Assembly: GCF_003287875.1 (NCBI RefSeq)
Contig: NZ_QMKK01000061.1
Coordinates: 310,001-374,000, forward strand
DNA: 64,000 nt
Direction of reading: 5' to 3'
Origin: Martinezella tropici
GTDB taxonomy: Bacteria > Pseudomonadota > Alphaproteobacteria > Rhizobiales > Rhizobiaceae
The notes beneath the pieces were generated by a model. The model was not told the origin of the DNA and searched no databases. It was given only the letters and a program-made list of their open reading frames with translations. Positions 34,794 to 43,472 of this stretch are shown here, in pieces; within the stretch, counting starts at the first letter, position 1, and each line of letters begins with the position of its first letter. Position numbers and translations under genes: made by a program.

Positions 34794-34913
34794 GCTACCC
34801 AGGCTTGGCGATTGGAAAGAAAGCTAGGGCTTCAGTTACCACGCTTTTGGTGGGGATCGCCGGAGCAAGCCCTGTTCAACGGAAAGCCGCTGCGCACTTT
34901 TCCTGGAATTGCT

Positions 34914-35159
34914 CTAGGATCGCGGCCGGTATCCTCTGGCCCGTTTCTGCCGGGCCAATGTGAGAAACATCCTGACGGCATCGCTTTCATCGGCGAAGTG
35001 ATGTGCCATGGTCTGCCCGCCGAACCCGATGCGGCCCCATCTTCTTGTCAGGCATGTGTCGCCGAACAAAGTCGTTGATATCTCCAGGGCATAATAACGC
35101 GCCATGTTCCGCGTGACATCCGTGCGTTCGATGTAGAGATGATAAGGTTGACTAAGCAT
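34914..35159 (-). CDS. WGR-domain protein
   Basis: This is an 81-residue protein that is almost entirely a WGR domain. It has LYIERTDVTRNMARYYALEI, the name-giving RRWGRIGFGGQ, and HHFADESDAVRMFLTLARQK. WGR domains bind nucleic acid in PARPs and polyadenylation factors. Stand-alone versions are frequent in rhizobia and of unknown role. The start at 35159 fits the domain boundary; an ATG at 35231 would add 24 residues without family resemblance. It converges on the IclR gene and has no operon partner. Confidence 0.85.
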   Translation of the reverse strand: MLSQPYHLYIERTDVTRNMARYYALEISTTLFGDTCLTRRWGRIGFGGQTMAHHFADESDAVRMFLTLARQKRARGYRPRS

Positions 35160-35296
35160 GCCGGCAGGATGCTTGATCCAGCCGGCGGGGTCCAACGAGT
35201 GTTTTGAATCGGTCGACCCGGTTCGATTCATTTCTTTTATGTATTCGAACCCCGACCGGCCCCTCCCCTGCTCGTAGCAGATAACCGGGCCAGCGA

Positions 35297-35941
35297 TCAG
35301 GGATAGGCGGCCTCGTGGAAAGCGATTTCCAGGCGCTGCACTTCACCGAAAATGGCGCTCAGCCGCTTGCGCTGGTCAGCACGCATGGTTTCGCCCGCCT
35401 GGTCGAGCATGGCCTTAAGCCATCGCGCCTGCGCCTCGAATTCGGGCTCGGCATGAAGCTTGACCCATTCCTTCAGCAGGGGATCGTGGATCGCCGACCG
35501 GTTGGCTTCGACCGACCAGGTCCAGTACATCCATTCGGCGGCAAACATGGCGGCGATCGTATCGAGAAACGTGCCGTCGCGGGCGATCGCCAGCATTCCC
35601 TCGCGGAAGGCGGCGACGTCTTCTCGGGCGGTGTCGTATCGGGCTGGATCGATGCCACGCGCCGCAAAGGTCTTTTCGAAATAGGCGATCTGCTGGTTCG
35701 CGAGGGCGTCGAGTACGCCGATCAGCCAGCGTTTCTGCGCGATGGTCCCGGCCTTTGCGGTGGCATAGGAGAAGATCGCAATCGCCGTGTCGACGAAGGC
35801 GCCTTCGAAGACGAGGTAACGTTCGAACACTTCGCTCGGGAGGCGGCCGGCCTTGATATCCTCGACGAAGCGGTGGCGAACCATCGCCTCAAAGACATCG
35901 CGGTTTTCGTCAAGCATCTGCTCCGACAGGGTTTGCGCCAT
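35297..35941 (-). CDS. TenA/thiaminase II family protein
   Basis: This is a 214-residue all-helical protein of the TenA superfamily. Known members hydrolyse aminopyrimidines in thiamine salvage, but divergent ones act elsewhere. Visible landmarks are FVEDIKAGRLPSEVFERYLV, DTAIAIFSYATAKA, and the AAEWMYWTWS region. The usual active Cys of thiaminase II is not obvious, so the activity may differ. It starts 5 nt after the BtpA/SgcQ-like gene and shares its operon, suggesting a role in the sugar-like catabolic pathway here rather than in thiamine. Confidence 0.85.
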   Translation of the reverse strand: MAQTLSEQMLDENRDVFEAMVRHRFVEDIKAGRLPSEVFERYLVFEGAFVDTAIAIFSYATAKAGTIAQKRWLIGVLDALANQQIAYFEKTFAARGIDPARYDTAREDVAAFREGMLAIARDGTFLDTIAAMFAAEWMYWTWSVEANRSAIHDPLLKEWVKLHAEPEFEAQARWLKAMLDQAGETMRADQRKRLSAIFGEVQRLEIAFHEAAYP

Positions 35942-35946
35942 CGTCC

Positions 35947-36789
35947 TCACGCCTCCAGGCCGGGTTTTGCCGCTTCGACGAAGGCTGCGACACGGGCGGG
36001 CTCCACGGGGTTCCACCAAACGCCACCTTCTTTCAGTGACGAAGCGACGATGACGCCGTTCGTGCGTTTGAGGATCTCGACGATGTTGTCCTTGGTGACG
36101 CCGGAGCCGACCAGCAGCGGCAGATGCGTGGCGGCACCGATCTCCTCGATCTCCTCGATCGTCGCGCTGTTGCCGGTCCTCTGACCGGTAGCGATGACGA
36201 CATCGGCATCGAAGAAGGCGAGATCCCGGGTCAACTCGTTGATCGTCCGGTCGGCGGTGATGGCATGTGCGCCGTGCTTCACATGGCTGTCGGCAAAGAC
36301 CCTGATATGTTCGGCGCGCAGCAGCGAGCGATAGCGCATGGCCTCGGCAGCGCGTCCCTCCATGAAGCCCTCATTGGCAATATAGGCGTTTGCCCATTGA
36401 TTGACGCGGATGAAGCGTGCGCCTCCGGCCATCGCAATCGCAAAGGCGGGGATCGGTGCGTTGGCAAGCACATTGATGCCGAGTGGCACGCCGACGGCGC
36501 GGGCAATACGGTCCGTCACGACAGACATGAAGGCTGCGGTTTCATGGCCGATATCCTCGGGTTTCGAAAAGGGAATGTCCCCATGGTTTTCGATGATCAG
36601 GCCATGGATTCCGCCCTTGACGAGCGCTTCGGCGTCGCGCATGCAGGTGTCATAAATGGAATCCATCGCTGCGCTGCGATAGCGCGGGGCACCAGGGAAA
36701 GGCGGGCAATGGATCATGCCGATCAGCGCCTTGTCAGTACCGAAGATTTCCCGTATGGCGCTCGAGGCCTTATCCGATATCTGCTGCAT
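35947..36789 (-). CDS. BtpA/SgcQ family protein
   Basis: This is a 280-residue TIM-barrel protein. The family opening is FGTDKALIGMIHCPPFPGAP, then GIHGLIIENHGDIPF, with a C-terminal phosphate-binding-like pattern LLVGSGVTKDNI and GVIVASSLKEGG. BtpA was linked to photosystem I stability and SgcQ to a sugar operon; the reaction is unknown. It is divergent from the PfkB kinase gene with 26 bp between them and cotranscribed with TenA. The phosphate-binding barrel end beside a kinase suggests a phosphorylated sugar-like substrate. Confidence 0.9.
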   Translation of the reverse strand: MQQISDKASSAIREIFGTDKALIGMIHCPPFPGAPRYRSAAMDSIYDTCMRDAEALVKGGIHGLIIENHGDIPFSKPEDIGHETAAFMSVVTDRIARAVGVPLGINVLANAPIPAFAIAMAGGARFIRVNQWANAYIANEGFMEGRAAEAMRYRSLLRAEHIRVFADSHVKHGAHAITADRTINELTRDLAFFDADVVIATGQRTGNSATIEEIEEIGAATHLPLLVGSGVTKDNIVEILKRTNGVIVASSLKEGGVWWNPVEPARVAAFVEAAKPGLEA

Positions 36790-36815
36790 TTCTCTTTCCT
36801 TTCTGAAAGTCTGCC

Positions 36816-37718
36816 ATGCGTGCCTATGTCATCGGTAACGTCGCCATCGACGAAACCATATCCGTATTGTCCATGCCCGAAGCCGGCGCCTCGATCCTCG
36901 GCCGCGAGGAGACCCGCGACCTTGGCGGCAAGGGCGCCAATCAGGCGGTCGTAATGGGCCGGACGGGCCTCTCCACGACGCTTGTCGCCGCCGTCGGCGA
37001 GGATTTTCGCGCCCAGACGATCCGCGACCAGCTTGCCGGAGAAGTGGTCGACGCTCACCTTGTGGGACATCCCGACCGCTCCAGCGACTTCTCCATCATC
37101 TTCACCACGCCAGACGGCGAAAATGCCATCGTGACGACGACGGCCTCGGCCGAGGCATTGACCCTTGCCGAGGCGTTTGCTCCACTCGCGGATGCCACAG
37201 CCGGCGATCTCGTCGTGCTGCAGGGCAATCTCAGCGAAAGCGTCACCCGCGGCATTCTTGCCGACGCCAGACATCGTGGCCTGACGACCGCCTTCAACCC
37301 CTCCCCGCTGCGGCCCTACTTTGCCGAGCTTTGGCCGCTGATCGACGTCGCCTTTCTCAACAAGGGCGAAGCCGAAAGCCTGACCGGTTCCTCCGGCGAG
37401 AGCGCTATTCAACACCTGGCCGAAGCCGGTGTTGCGCAGACTGTTCTGACCCTCGGCGGCGCCGGCGCGATCCTTGCCAGCGGCAGCCAGGTGATTGCGA
37501 CTGTCCCAGCGCTCGCGACCGAAGTCGTCGACACGACGGGCGCCGGCGACACCTTCATGGCGGTTGCTCTCGCCTCGGCGGCACTGCGGCGTACAAGGCT
37601 CGATGCCCGAGCCATTCATCACGCAACAGCGGCCGCTGCCATCACCGTCAGCCGCCGGGGAACGCGTGCAGCCTTTCCGAGCAAAGCGGATCTCGCCGGC
37701 ATTCTTGCCGGCGAATGA
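36816..37718 (+). CDS. PfkB-family carbohydrate/nucleoside kinase
   Basis: This is a 300-residue ribokinase-like enzyme. The substrate motif is GGKGANQAVVMGR near residue 35. The ATP-site signature is VVDTTGAGDTFMAVAL with the catalytic Asp in GAGD, and VAFLNKGEAESLTG holds the NxxE region. It phosphorylates a sugar or nucleoside; the substrate is not determined. It is the only plus-strand gene in an otherwise minus-strand catabolic cluster and probably phosphorylates the solute imported by the ABC system at 39586-42343. Its stop is 3 nt from the convergent gene. Confidence 0.93.
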   Translation: MRAYVIGNVAIDETISVLSMPEAGASILGREETRDLGGKGANQAVVMGRTGLSTTLVAAVGEDFRAQTIRDQLAGEVVDAHLVGHPDRSSDFSIIFTTPDGENAIVTTTASAEALTLAEAFAPLADATAGDLVVLQGNLSESVTRGILADARHRGLTTAFNPSPLRPYFAELWPLIDVAFLNKGEAESLTGSSGESAIQHLAEAGVAQTVLTLGGAGAILASGSQVIATVPALATEVVDTTGAGDTFMAVALASAALRRTRLDARAIHHATAAAAITVSRRGTRAAFPSKADLAGILAGE

Positions 37719-37721
37719 CGC

Positions 37722-38492
37722 TTATTTTTCCTCCGTCAGCCAACCGAGGATATTCTTCCAAAGGCGGCCGTAGCCCTCCCATTCGCAGAAGGCGGGCGAG
37801 AGCCAATGCGGGCCGATATCCGAGGTCCACGCAACTGTCCGGCCCTTGCCGAAGCGGCCGGTCACCAGGAGCGGATGCCCGCCCTGATCGTCGGGCAAGC
37901 TAGCGATTACCTCCACATCGTCCCGCTCGCGCACCTCGACTTCGTTGACGCCAAGCAGCAAGGGCCATTTGCTCGGGATGCCGGCGACGGTCGCGTGATC
38001 GGATTTGACGATAACAGGCGTCGTTCCCTCGGGAATTTCGACACGGTCGTCATAGGGCAGGCAGGTCACCGGCAGCACGTCCTCGACGGCGGTGCGGCGC
38101 CAGCGGGCCTTGCCGTCGATCCCCTGGAAGGAAAAATAGCCGCCGACCATCAACAGGCCACCGCCCTTTTCGACCCAGGCCTTGAGCAGTTTCAGCCGGT
38201 TCGGGACGGTCTTCGAATGCAGCCAGACCGCCGGCGGAAGAAGCAGCGAGTTGGCGCCGATATCGGAAAGAATGATGGCGTCATAGACATCCAGCCCGGC
38301 CATGTCGAAGGGCAGTTGTTCGACCGCTTCATGGGCCGGCATATAGGTGAGCTCATATTCGCTGCCGGCGAGCGCTTTTACGAGCGGCTCGGCGCCAAGG
38401 TGGAACGTGACGCTTCCGAACTGGTCGAAGCCCTTATAGTGCGTGGCGGAACTGACCCAGCTTTCGCCGACGAGAAGAACCTTCTTTGTCAT
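37722..38492 (-). CDS. Putative cytoplasmic glutamine amidotransferase-like protein
   Basis: This is a 256-residue protein of the class-I-glutamine-amidotransferase-like superfamily (the 'putative glutamine amidotransferase' family with flavodoxin-like fold). It opens KKVLLVGESWVSSATHYKGF, continues YDAIILSDIGANSLLLPP, and has GGGLLMVGGYFSFQG. The position of the nucleophilic Cys of true amidotransferases is occupied by GGYFSF, so classical glutaminase activity is unlikely. It is the last gene of the LacI-controlled operon, 17 nt after the lactonase-like gene. Confidence 0.8.
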   Translation of the reverse strand: MTKKVLLVGESWVSSATHYKGFDQFGSVTFHLGAEPLVKALAGSEYELTYMPAHEAVEQLPFDMAGLDVYDAIILSDIGANSLLLPPAVWLHSKTVPNRLKLLKAWVEKGGGLLMVGGYFSFQGIDGKARWRRTAVEDVLPVTCLPYDDRVEIPEGTTPVIVKSDHATVAGIPSKWPLLLGVNEVEVRERDDVEVIASLPDDQGGHPLLVTGRFGKGRTVAWTSDIGPHWLSPAFCEWEGYGRLWKNILGWLTEEK

Positions 38493-38509
38493 GATGTTTC
38501 CATTTCTTT

Positions 38510-39586
38510 TTATGGCGTTGCGTCGGCCTCGAAGACCGATCTCGGATTGGCGCGCATGAAGACGTCGAGCGTTGCATCGTCCAATCCATGGCGCTTCAGG
38601 CGCGGCAGGAAGTGGCGCAGGACATAGGCGTAACCGTTGCCGCCGTAATGCTTGAGCATCATCTTCAGGAAGACGTCGTGCGAGAGCAGGAGCCGATCCT
38701 TGTGTCCCTTCTCGACGAGCTTGACGAGCGCGCGAGCCGCCTCCTCGTCGCTTGGGCATTGCACCTGCTGATCGGCATAGAAGAAATCCATGCCGATCAT
38801 GTCGTATTCGAGGAAAGCGCCGCGGGCAGCCAGCTCCGACTGGTAGGTGAGATCGTCATGCGACGGGTTCATGTGGCACAGCACCGTATGCCTGAGATCG
38901 CCACCCTCCGCTGCTACGATGTCGAGAACCTTGTGGCCGAGGCGATACCAGCCGGGAAGATGGACCATCAGCGGCAGGCCGGTGCGCACGTGCGCTTGCG
39001 CTGCGCCCCGCAGCGATTTTTCCTCCGCGGCCGTGAAATCGGACGAGACGCCGATCTCGCCGATGAGACCGATCTTCACATCGGTGCCATCGGCGCCCAC
39101 GGTTGCCTCGGACACGATTTCATCGGCGATCTGAGCCGCGGACATATCGGCAACCCTCGCCGGATGCGACGAACCGAGATAAAAGCCGGCGCCCATGACG
39201 ATGTTCAGTCCCGTTGCAGTGGAAATCCGCCGCAGAGCCAGAGGATCGCGGCCGATGCCCTGGCATGTCGGCTCGACAACCGTCCGGCCGCCGAGCCCGG
39301 CAAAATCTTCGAGCTCCGTCACGGCAAGCTTTTCGTCATCCAGCGTGATGTTGTGCTTGTTGACGAAAGGGTCCTGCCGCAGCTCGCCAAGGATTTCCAT
39401 GCAGACGAAGCTCTCGGCAAGATATTGCCGATCCGGCGTCTTCGGCGCGTGCCACCAGCAGCGGCAATCGTTGAGAATATGCTCGTGCATCAAGGTAATG
39501 CCGATGTCGGAGACCGGAACCAGTCCCGAGACGGTCATCACATGTCCGGACCGGAGGTGACCGGGCGAAAGTTCATCCGTTGCCAT
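38510..39586 (-). CDS. Phosphotriesterase-family (lactonase-like) amidohydrolase
   Basis: This is a 358-residue TIM-barrel metal hydrolase. The N-terminal metal motif is TLMHEHILND, with later ligands in LMVHLPGW, VLCHMNPSHDD and LLSHDVFLKM, which correspond to the His and Asp ligands of phosphotriesterase-like lactonases. VVEPTCQGIGRDP marks strand 3-4. Most relatives open sugar lactones or acyl-homoserine lactones. Its ATG overlaps the permease TGA by one base, so it is coupled to the transporter and probably hydrolyses the imported compound or its lactone. Confidence 0.9.
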   Translation of the reverse strand: MATDELSPGHLRSGHVMTVSGLVPVSDIGITLMHEHILNDCRCWWHAPKTPDRQYLAESFVCMEILGELRQDPFVNKHNITLDDEKLAVTELEDFAGLGGRTVVEPTCQGIGRDPLALRRISTATGLNIVMGAGFYLGSSHPARVADMSAAQIADEIVSEATVGADGTDVKIGLIGEIGVSSDFTAAEEKSLRGAAQAHVRTGLPLMVHLPGWYRLGHKVLDIVAAEGGDLRHTVLCHMNPSHDDLTYQSELAARGAFLEYDMIGMDFFYADQQVQCPSDEEAARALVKLVEKGHKDRLLLSHDVFLKMMLKHYGGNGYAYVLRHFLPRLKRHGLDDATLDVFMRANPRSVFEADATP

Positions 39587-40590
39587 CAGTTCTTCCTCCT
39601 CCCCGTCAGTCGGAAGTTGGTGGTGAAGATGCGCGTGTTCAGCCAGATGGCGACAAGGATGATCGCCCCGGTGACGATCTGGGTAAAGAAGGGCGAGATA
39701 TGCATCAGGATCAGGCCGTTGCCGATGACGGCGATGGTCATGGTGCCGAGAACCGTGCCGATCATCGTGCCCCGCCCGCCCATCAGCGATGTGCCGCCAA
39801 GCACGACGGCGGCAATCACCTGAAGTTCGAAGCCGACCGCCGCATTCGATGAGCCGGAGCCAAGACGCGCGGCAATCAAGAGCCCGGCCAGTGCAGATGC
39901 GACCCCCGAGACCAGATAGACCGAAGCGACGATCCATTTGGCGGGCATGCCGACACGGCGCGCCGCCTCCGTGTTCGATCCCACCGCCACGATCTGGCGC
40001 CCGTATTTCGTTGAGGCCATGACGACATAGCCGGCAATCGCGATCAGGATCGCGATCAACGCCGGAACGGGAAAGCCGGCCAGTTCGCCGCGTCCCATGT
40101 AGAAGAAACCCGGATCGCCGTTGATCGGGATGGAATAACCCTGGGTCAGATAGAGAGCGACGCCGCGCAGGATAGAGAGACCGGCGAGCGTGACGATGAA
40201 GGCAGGAATATTCTGATAGGCGATGAACCAGCCCTGCAGCAGGCCGACGATGCCGCCGAAGGCGAGCATGCCGATCGAGACCAACTGCCAGGGTATACCC
40301 GTCGCCAGCGTAATGGCGGCGACCGCATTGATGAGCGCCAGCATGGAGCCGACGGAAAGATCGATCCCGCCTGTGACGATGACCAGCGTCATGGCGATCG
40401 CCACGACAAGGATGGGAGCCGCCTGGCGCACGACGTTGAGAATGTTGCCCATCGTCATGAAGGTCGTCGTCGTCAGCGAGAAGAAGACGAGGCATGCCAG
40501 GAAGAAGAAGGCGATCGACAGGACCTGAGCGTTCTCACTCAGGAAATCTGATATCGGCGAGCCTTTGCTGCGTTCGGTGTAGACGGTCAA
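39586..40590 (-). CDS. Sugar ABC transporter permease (RbsC type)
   Basis: This is a 334-residue permease with 8-10 membrane segments. The RbsC-class patterns are GGIDLSVGSMLALINAVAA and the C-terminal VVLGGTSLMGGRGTMIGTVLG. It overlaps the ATPase by 4 nt and the lactonase-like gene by 1 nt. With a single permease, a single ATPase and a type I periplasmic binding protein this is a complete ribose-class importer. Confidence 0.94.
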   Translation of the reverse strand: MTVYTERSKGSPISDFLSENAQVLSIAFFFLACLVFFSLTTTTFMTMGNILNVVRQAAPILVVAIAMTLVIVTGGIDLSVGSMLALINAVAAITLATGIPWQLVSIGMLAFGGIVGLLQGWFIAYQNIPAFIVTLAGLSILRGVALYLTQGYSIPINGDPGFFYMGRGELAGFPVPALIAILIAIAGYVVMASTKYGRQIVAVGSNTEAARRVGMPAKWIVASVYLVSGVASALAGLLIAARLGSGSSNAAVGFELQVIAAVVLGGTSLMGGRGTMIGTVLGTMTIAVIGNGLILMHISPFFTQIVTGAIILVAIWLNTRIFTTNFRLTGRRKN

Positions 40591-41396
40591 TGTCTCTCTC
40601 CCCCGACGATGAGCTTAACGAGATCCTCAAGATTGGTCTTGCCGATATCGCGCTCCGCGACCTTGGTACCTTCGTACATGACGGCGATCCGGTCGCAGAC
40701 CCTGAAGAGATCTTGAAGGCGGTGGGTGATCAGGACGACGGATACGCCGGTCGCCTTGACCCGATTGATGAGCGAGAGAACGGCTTCGACCTCGGCGACA
40801 GCAAGCGCCGAGGTCGGCTCGTCCATGATCAGCACCTTGGGGCTGAACGAGGCCGCTCGCGCGATCGCGATCGCCTGGCGTTGGCCGCCTGATAGCTTCT
40901 CCACCTTGGCCGATAGGCGCGGAATGCGGATCTCGAGCGCATCCAGCATCTTGCGGGCCTCGGTCAGCATTTTCTGGCGATCGAGGAATGGGCCTCTGGT
41001 GATTTCGCGCCCAAGGAAAAGATTGCCGACGACATCGACGTGATCGCACAGACTGAGGTCCTGGAAGACCATTTCGATGTGCCGGCCGCGCGCATCCGCG
41101 GGTCCGGAGAATTTGACCTCCTCGCCGTTCAGCGAGATGGTTCCGTCATCCGGCAGATAGGTGCCGGAGATGATTTTGGTGAGCGTCGATTTCCCGGCGG
41201 CATTGTCGCCGACGAGGCCGAGGCATTCACCGGGAAAGAGATCGAGATCGACGCCGCGCAACGCCTGATGCGAACCGAAGGTCTTGCGGATGCCGCGCAG
41301 CGATACCGCCGGGGTCACAGCCGGCGAGCCGGAGGAATGCCGGGAGGCTTGCGCCTCCCCGGCTCCGGCATGAACAGGCCGGTTTTCCGTCATCAT
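40587..41396 (-). CDS. Sugar ABC transporter ATP-binding protein (single-domain)
   Basis: This is a 269-residue ATPase. Walker A is GDNAAGKST, the signature LSGGQRQAIAIARAAS, Walker B VLIMDEPTSALA, and the switch ITHRLQDL. RbsA has two tandem ATPase halves (about 500 residues); this is a single half, as in the fructose/FrcA-like systems of rhizobia. It overlaps both neighbours by 4 nt. The N-terminal 25 residues are low-complexity and the true start may be slightly later. Confidence 0.94.
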   Translation of the reverse strand: MMTENRPVHAGAGEAQASRHSSGSPAVTPAVSLRGIRKTFGSHQALRGVDLDLFPGECLGLVGDNAAGKSTLTKIISGTYLPDDGTISLNGEEVKFSGPADARGRHIEMVFQDLSLCDHVDVVGNLFLGREITRGPFLDRQKMLTEARKMLDALEIRIPRLSAKVEKLSGGQRQAIAIARAASFSPKVLIMDEPTSALAVAEVEAVLSLINRVKATGVSVVLITHRLQDLFRVCDRIAVMYEGTKVAERDIGKTNLEDLVKLIVGGERH

Positions 41397-42343
41397 TTGA
41401 AGACGGCCCGGTATGGATCGACGTTCTGCTTCGTCACGATCGTAATCGGCACGGAGATGCTCTTTTCGACGCTCTGGCCGGCGGTCAGCTTCGCCAGGGC
41501 CTCGACGGCGGCCTTGCCCTCGCCTGCCGGGTCCTGCTGGACGACAGCGACGACATAGCCCTGATCGAGGCCGGCGATCGCCTGTGCCGTCAGGTCCCAG
41601 CCGAAGACCTTGATGCTGTCCTGCTTGCCCTGGCTCTGAACGGCGGCGATGGCGCCGAGCAGGGCCGGTTCGCCGGTGGCGTAGATCGCCGTCATGTCGG
41701 GATTGCCGGTGATGAGATTTTCGGCGGCGGCAAGGGCGTTATCCTGGATATTCTGTCCATCGACAACGCCAGCCGTCTCGATGCTGCCGCCCTTGATCGC
41801 GTCTTCGAAACCTTTCTGGCGCAGGTTCTGGATATAGGAGTTCAGGGCGCCGACGATGCCGACCTTGGCCTTCCCGCCCGCATTCTTCTTCACGTAGTCG
41901 AGAAAGTAGGCGCCGATATCGGAACCGGCCTTGCCGTTATCGACGCCGATCTGCGACTTCTGCGGGCCTTCCGGCAGGATCGCATCGATGGCGACGACCG
42001 GGATGCCGGCATCCGAAGCCTGCTTGACGGCCGGCATGATGCCGTTGACGTCAATGGCAACGACGATCAGGCCATCGACCTTCTGTTGGACATAGGTTTC
42101 GATGGCACTGTTCTGCGCGGCAGCGTCGTTATTGGCGTTGAAGATGACGAGCTTGTCGCCCGAGGCATCGGCCGCCTTCTGGGCGCCTTCGTTGATCTGA
42201 TTGAAGAAAAGGGCCTGCTGGTTGATCTGCACCAGCGCGTAGGTCTTGCCGGCGGCATGCGCCAACGGAGCTGCAAAGGTCACGCCCGCTAACGCGGTAA
42301 AGGCAAGGGCGACGTTGAACGCCCGACGTCTGATCTGTTCCAT
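41393..42343 (-). CDS. Sugar ABC transporter substrate-binding protein (periplasmic-binding type I)
   Basis: This is a 316-residue ribose-class binding protein. The signal peptide is MEQIRRRAFNVALAFTALAG to about residue 30. The mature domain begins KTYALVQINQQALFFNQIN, followed by DGLIVVAIDVNGIMPAVKQA and IGVDNGKAGSDIGAYFLDYV, the usual hinge and sugar-contact segments. It lies 20 nt after the LacI gene, indicating that the regulator heads the operon. The ligand is unknown. Confidence 0.94.
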   Translation of the reverse strand: MEQIRRRAFNVALAFTALAGVTFAAPLAHAAGKTYALVQINQQALFFNQINEGAQKAADASGDKLVIFNANNDAAAQNSAIETYVQQKVDGLIVVAIDVNGIMPAVKQASDAGIPVVAIDAILPEGPQKSQIGVDNGKAGSDIGAYFLDYVKKNAGGKAKVGIVGALNSYIQNLRQKGFEDAIKGGSIETAGVVDGQNIQDNALAAAENLITGNPDMTAIYATGEPALLGAIAAVQSQGKQDSIKVFGWDLTAQAIAGLDQGYVVAVVQQDPAGEGKAAVEALAKLTAGQSVEKSISVPITIVTKQNVDPYRAVFK

Positions 42344-42363
42344 GTTCTCATCCTCTGGTTTCG

Positions 42364-43401
42364 TTATCGTTGCTTGTTATGGGTCGAAGGCGGTGCAACG
42401 GAATTCCGCACGACGATTTCGACTGGCACGAGTTCCTCGGTGGCGAGCGATTTGCTTTCCTGCCAGCTTGTCTCGAGAAGAAGGGACAGGGCACGCTGTC
42501 CGATGGCGCGCACCGGCTGCCGGATCGCCGTCAGGGGCGGCGCAAAAAGATGCAGCGGGCTGACATCGTCGAAGCCGATGAGGGACAGGTCATCCGGTAT
42601 CGAAATCCCCTTCTCGCGCAGGACTTCGATCATGCCGATGGCAATCTCGTCCGAGCTGGCGAAGATCGCGGTCGCCGGCATGCCCTCCTCCAGGAAGCGC
42701 AGCGCCATTTCCCGCCCACAGGCGATCGTATATTCGCCGCTGTAGCGTCGGATCGAGACGTCGTCGCCGAAGCGCTCCCGCAGGCCCTCGTGCAATCCGT
42801 TGAAGCGCCGCTGCGTGCTGATCATGGTATCGGGCCCGCCGACATAGAGCACGTCGCGATGGCCGAATTCAGCCAGATGGCGGCCCGCGAGATAACCGCC
42901 CTGCCGATTGTCGCAGAAGAGTTTCGGGACGGTCGCGAGCGGAACGTCCTCGTCGACGACGACGACCTTGCCCGTTCGATTGATGAGAGCGGCGAGTTCA
43001 CCGCTATCGGGATGGTTGGTGACGAAGACCAATCCGTCCACATGATTGTGCTCGATCAGCCTGAGATAGGCGACCTCGCGGCCGGTCCGGTTGAGGGTCG
43101 CATAGAGCGATACGGCCAAGCCCTTGTCGTTGGCCGCCTCTTCGACGGCCGCCACCATGGTCGCGAAGAACGGATTGGCGATATCGGGCACGACGAGACC
43201 GATCGTATCGGAGCGGCCTCGGCTCAGCCGCCGGGCATGCGGGTTCGGCTGATATTTGAGGGAGGCGATCGCGTCTTCGATCCGCCGCTTGGTGAGCATG
43301 GGCAGGTCCAAGGAACCGTTCAGCATGCGGGAGACGGTTGTCACCGACACGCCGGCAGCCCTCGCGACATCCTTCAATCCCGGAGTGTGTCCCTTTGCCA
43401 T
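42364..43401 (-). CDS. LacI-family transcriptional regulator, first gene of the sugar operon
   Basis: This is a 345-residue regulator. The helix-turn-helix and hinge helix are classical: LKDVARAAGVSVTTVSRMLN, then KYQPNPHARRLSRG. The periplasmic-binding-like effector domain follows, with TIGLVVPDIANPFFATMV and GFDDVSPLHLFAPPLTAIRQP. It is cotranscribed with the transporter (20-nt gap), so the operator-like repeats 8-37 bp upstream of its start would autoregulate the whole operon down to 37722. Confidence 0.95.
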   Translation of the reverse strand: MAKGHTPGLKDVARAAGVSVTTVSRMLNGSLDLPMLTKRRIEDAIASLKYQPNPHARRLSRGRSDTIGLVVPDIANPFFATMVAAVEEAANDKGLAVSLYATLNRTGREVAYLRLIEHNHVDGLVFVTNHPDSGELAALINRTGKVVVVDEDVPLATVPKLFCDNRQGGYLAGRHLAEFGHRDVLYVGGPDTMISTQRRFNGLHEGLRERFGDDVSIRRYSGEYTIACGREMALRFLEEGMPATAIFASSDEIAIGMIEVLREKGISIPDDLSLIGFDDVSPLHLFAPPLTAIRQPVRAIGQRALSLLLETSWQESKSLATEELVPVEIVVRNSVAPPSTHNKQR

Positions 43402-43408
43402 CTCGCTT

Positions 43409-43438
43409 GTAAACCGCTTTAGTAAAACGCTTTACTAA
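43409..43438. promoter_or_regulatory. Tandem LacI-type operators
   Basis: Two adjacent sites, GTAAACCGCTTTA (43409-43421) and GTAAAACGCTTTAC (43422-43435), match the LacI/PurR form of inverted halves around a central CG. The second is extended to the 20-bp palindrome TTAGTAAAACGCTTTACTAA (43419-43438). They lie directly upstream of the LacI start, fitting autoregulation. Confidence 0.75.
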
Positions 43439-43472
43439 CACTCAATGACAATCACGTACCTGTCAAGAGAAT

